A stretch of DNA of 9,236 bases, from NCBI GenBank assembly GCA_900554525.1, contig USHL01000041.1, positions 1 to 9,236 on the forward strand, read 5' to 3'. Position 1 is the first letter of the stretch. Each line of letters opens with the position of its first letter. The notes below the pieces were generated by a model, which saw only the letters and a list, made by a program, of their open reading frames with translations, did no database searches and was not told the origin of the DNA. Origin of the DNA: an uncultured Oscillospiraceae bacterium (GTDB taxonomy: Bacteria; Bacillota; Clostridia; Oscillospirales; Acutalibacteraceae). The position numbers and the translations under genes are program-made. Shown here in pieces: positions 7,204-9,236 of the stretch.

Positions 7204-8271
7204 CTAAATTCCTTCGGCAATATATTCAATGTCCATCGGTGTACCTAAATCCAAATCAGCAGAAGCATGTTTTCCTAATATACTTTTATAATATTTAGGT
7301 TTTATGCCATTGCCCGGACGTATGATTCTTATGTTTTGCGTTGTAAATTCTTCGCCTGCTTTAATATTTTTCACAACAAATACCGAACGCCTGAATACAA
7401 GACTGTTTTTTTCCTGTTCGGACGCGCCGTAAAACGGCTTTCCCAATGCTGCCTCAGTATCCCGTATATCAGACACCATTTTTTTGAATTCGGCAGGCGT
7501 CATAGAAAACGAAGCATCCGGATTTTCAATTTCTCTGCTAATGCAGAAATGCTTTTCGATCACCGAAGCGCCGAGCGCCACGGCAATAGTTGCGCTGAGC
7601 GACCCCATAGAATGATCCGACAGGCCTACCGGCAGACCGAAACGCTCCCGCATATCCGCAATGGTGCTCAGATTCATATCGGCCGGATCGGCCGGATATG
7701 CGCTTGAGCATTTCAGAATGGCAAGCTGTGTATTGCCTGTTTTCTCAACTGCCTCCACCGCTTCGCGTATTTCCTCGACAGTTCCCATTCCGGTTGACAT
7801 TATAATCGGCTTGTTTTTAGACGCCACATATTCAATCAGAGGCAAATCCACCATTTCAAATGAGGCTATTTTATAAAATTCCAAGCCCATATTTTCGAGA
7901 AAATCAACAGCGGTATTATCGAAAGGAGTAGACAAAAAATCTATTCCGATTTTATCCGCCTCCGCTTTTAATTCCGGCTGCCATTCCCAAGGGGTGTAAG
8001 CTTTTCCGTAAAGTTTATAAAGATTTTCACCGTTCCAGGTGCCGTTTTTAATCCGGAAATATTCGTTATCACAGTCTATCGTCAGTGTATCAGGTGTATA
8101 AGTCTGTATTTTCATGCAGTCCGCTCCGCTTTCTTTGGCAGCATATATGATTTCTTTAGCACGTTCTATACTTCCGGCATGATTGGCACTCATTTCGGCA
8201 ATGATATACGCCGGATATCCCTGGCCTATAACCCTGCCGTTTACCTTAATAAATTTATCCATAAAACTCAC
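7204..8271 (-). CDS. pseI: Pseudaminic acid synthase
   Basis: PseI condenses 2,4-diacetamido-2,4,6-trideoxy-L-altrose with phosphoenolpyruvate to give pseudaminic acid. Residues about 36-275 are the NeuB-type TIM barrel and about 292-350 the SAF (antifreeze-like) domain, the full architecture. Marks include IIAEMSANHAG near 23-33 (PseI form, where NeuB has EAGVNH), KAYTPWEW at 90-97, YKIASFEMVDLPL at 133-145, and the histidines in LSDH (His220) and EKHF (His241) that match metal ligands of NeuB. PDASFS (251-256) is the usual family motif. These features favour pseudaminic over neuraminic or legionaminic acid. The longest frame starts with GTG at 8271, overlapping the pseF stop as GTGA. ATG at 8262 (MDKFIKVNGR) has GGGTGAG just upstream and is the likelier start. 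Confidence 0.92.
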   Translation of the reverse strand: MSFMDKFIKVNGRVIGQGYPAYIIAEMSANHAGSIERAKEIIYAAKESGADCMKIQTYTPDTLTIDCDNEYFRIKNGTWNGENLYKLYGKAYTPWEWQPELKAEADKIGIDFLSTPFDNTAVDFLENMGLEFYKIASFEMVDLPLIEYVASKNKPIIMSTGMGTVEEIREAVEAVEKTGNTQLAILKCSSAYPADPADMNLSTIADMRERFGLPVGLSDHSMGSLSATIAVALGASVIEKHFCISREIENPDASFSMTPAEFKKMVSDIRDTEAALGKPFYGASEQEKNSLVFRRSVFVVKNIKAGEEFTTQNIRIIRPGNGIKPKYYKSILGKHASADLDLGTPMDIEYIAEGI

Positions 8272-8954
8272 CCGTGAAGCAGACGGTATTTAACCTCCGC
8301 TATTTTCCAATCTTCCACATTGTCGATATCCTGAACCTCAAGCTCAGGCAATACTATCGGAACGGTTTTGCCCATTATCAGTTTTCTCTGACTGATAAAG
8401 CTCTCAACTTTTAAGCAGTAAAACTGACCTGCATCATGATAAAAGCTTTCCAAATCCTGGCTTCTTGCCATAGCATACTCAGGCCATTTGAATTTCAGCA
8501 ATCCGTCTTCTATTATCACTGCCCGCTGAGGAGGAAAACCGAATTTTACAACCGGCACCGCACTGTCAGCGCCGCTTTCCTCCAAAGCTTTCATTCCCGC
8601 CGACAGCCGCTCAGCCGTCAAAAACGGGGCGGTAGGATAAATACAGCAAAGATATTCATACTTTTTGCTGAGCTTACCGTATTCCTCCAGCACCTCTGAA
8701 ATAACATCAGCGGTAGTCGCATAGTCATTTGAAGTTTTTTCGCTTCTGTAAAACGGCACCTCAGCCCCGCAGGCAGAAGCGACATCCGCTATTTCCCTGC
8801 TGTCGGTTGAAACCATCACCGTATCAAAAATACCGCTTTTAACAGCCGCATTTACAGAATACTCTATAATAGGCTTTCCGCAAAACTCTTTGATATTTTT
8901 TTTAGGAATCCTCTTGCTCCCGCCGCGGGCGGTAATAACTGCAATCTTACTCAT
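8268..8954 (-). CDS. pseF: Pseudaminic acid cytidylyltransferase
   Basis: PseF makes CMP-pseudaminic acid from CTP and pseudaminic acid, the activated donor for glycosyltransferases. At 228 residues it is a typical length. The N-terminal nucleotide-binding motif ARGGSKRIPKKN is at 9-20, YPTAPF at 106-111, and DIDNVEDW at 209-216. The stretch RSQDLESFYHDAGQFY at 164-179 is characteristic of PseF and separates it from NeuA sialic acid enzymes. It is the first recognisable sugar gene of the operon and overlaps or abuts pseI. The ATG has AGGTG 5 bases upstream. The 44 bases before it hold no terminator and only a weak promoter candidate (TATAAA with a poor -35), so it may be transcribed through from the L29 gene upstream. 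Confidence 0.92.
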   Translation of the reverse strand: MSKIAVITARGGSKRIPKKNIKEFCGKPIIEYSVNAAVKSGIFDTVMVSTDSREIADVASACGAEVPFYRSEKTSNDYATTADVISEVLEEYGKLSKKYEYLCCIYPTAPFLTAERLSAGMKALEESGADSAVPVVKFGFPPQRAVIIEDGLLKFKWPEYAMARSQDLESFYHDAGQFYCLKVESFISQRKLIMGKTVPIVLPELEVQDIDNVEDWKIAEVKYRLLHG

Positions 8955-8998
8955 TACTGCACCTGTTTTTTATAATATGTGACTACTTTTTTTACAGC

Positions 8999-9166
8999 TT
9001 ATGCAATGTTTCTTCTAACTTCTTTGATTCTTGCAGTATTATCTAACTGATTGGTTGCGTTCTGGAATCTCAAATTGAAAAGTTCTTTTTTAGCAGCTAC
9101 CAGCTCCTGTGCCAGTTCTGCATCGGACTTTGTCTTCAATTCTTCTACAAATTTATTTGATTTCAT
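8999..9166 (-). CDS. rpmC: Ribosomal protein L29 (uL29), C-terminally short and outside its usual operon
   Basis: The 55-residue frame MKSNKFVEELKTKSDAELAQ onward contains the hallmark L29 segment ELFNLRFQNATNQLDNTARI, then KEVRRNIA, so the family is clear. The start at 9166 is chosen because AAGGCGG lies 9 bases upstream; the ATG at 9193 adds nine unlike residues. L29 proteins are usually 63-70 residues and continue after RRNIA with a helix such as RIKTVLRERE; here TAA falls exactly at that point. The frame after the stop stays open for 14 basic codons and ends in TAATG at the pseF start. In most bacteria the gene lies between rplP and rpsQ; here the following gene is pseF. No L16 gene is evident in the 70 bases upstream, apart from a possible short remnant (GGVTE followed by TGA overlapping the ATG). 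It may be a displaced second copy or a decaying fragment. Confidence 0.75.
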   Translation of the reverse strand: MKSNKFVEELKTKSDAELAQELVAAKKELFNLRFQNATNQLDNTARIKEVRRNIA

Positions 9167-9188
9167 TCTGTCACACCGCCTTGTGTTA

Positions 9189-9230
9189 CTCATATGCGCT
9201 AACCCGAGATAAGCCTCACGGTTATATGAG
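9189..9230 (-). repeat. Imperfect 42-base inverted repeat (hairpin) upstream of the L29 gene
   Basis: CTCATAT (9189-9195) pairs with ATATGAG (9224-9230). Inside it AACC (9201-9204) pairs with GGTT (9220-9223) and GAG (9206-9208) with CTC (9215-9217), leaving a 5-base bulge on one side and a 6-base loop. On the minus strand it ends 22 bases before the L29 start. It has no U-tract, so it is not a standard terminator. It could be a leader RNA structure, the end of an inserted element, or chance; the window ends 6 bases beyond it. Confidence 0.4.
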
Positions 9231-9236
9231 ATGCCG

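Noticed and set aside
7204..8954. Sialic acid or legionaminic acid pathway (NeuA/NeuB or LegF/LegI)
   Set aside because: PseI-type AEMSANH and KAYTPWEW, PseF-type FYHDAGQFY, and the accompanying PseG and PseH favour pseudaminic acid.
8955..8998. A dedicated promoter for the pse operon between L29 and pseF
   Set aside because: TATAAA is present but the hexamer 17 bases upstream matches the -35 consensus at only three of six positions, too weak to list as a feature.

Overview
The window reads as a chromosomal stretch of a low-to-moderate GC Gram-positive bacterium, most likely Bacillota, class Clostridia. The basis is AGGAGG-type ribosome binding sites, frequent GTG starts, sigma-A-like promoters, compact Rho-independent terminators, a GHL10-type lipoprotein, and protein sequences that resemble clostridial family members. 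The species is an inference; no rRNA or other phylogenetic marker is complete here. Every gene I can support lies on the minus strand, so transcription runs from high to low coordinates.

Right part (about 5700-9236): a pseudaminic acid operon in the order pseF, pseI, a PseH-like GNAT acetyltransferase, pseG. It has short gaps or overlaps throughout and ends in a strong hairpin terminator at 5615-5651. PseH and PseG acetylate and release the altrose precursor from UDP, PseI condenses it with phosphoenolpyruvate, and PseF activates the product as CMP-pseudaminic acid, normally used to decorate flagellin or surface glycans. The first two enzymes (PseB, PseC) are not in the window. Directly upstream of pseF sits an unexpected small gene for ribosomal protein L29. 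It lacks the usual C-terminal end and the usual S10-operon neighbours, and a 42-base imperfect inverted repeat precedes it.

Middle (about 4159-5563): a single FAD-dependent oxidoreductase gene with its own well-formed promoter and its own terminator, substrate unknown.

Left-middle (1452-4160): a two-gene operon. The first gene encodes a 461-residue cytosolic protein that resembles a phage beta-propeller structural protein. The second encodes a GHL10 (DUF187/YngK-like) lipoprotein with a predicted glycoside hydrolase fold. The second gene's ribosome binding site overlaps the stop codon of the first, so they are probably co-translated. A hairpin terminator follows.

Left edge (1-1380): an ECF-type sigma factor gene that stays open to the window edge (460 codons seen). 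After ordinary sigma-2 and sigma-4 regions it carries an extension of at least 300 residues that includes a winged-helix-like segment. An inverted repeat lies over its putative promoter.

The most interesting points are the extended sigma factor, the phage-like protein paired with a surface lipoprotein, and the displaced, shortened L29 gene leading into the pseudaminic acid operon.
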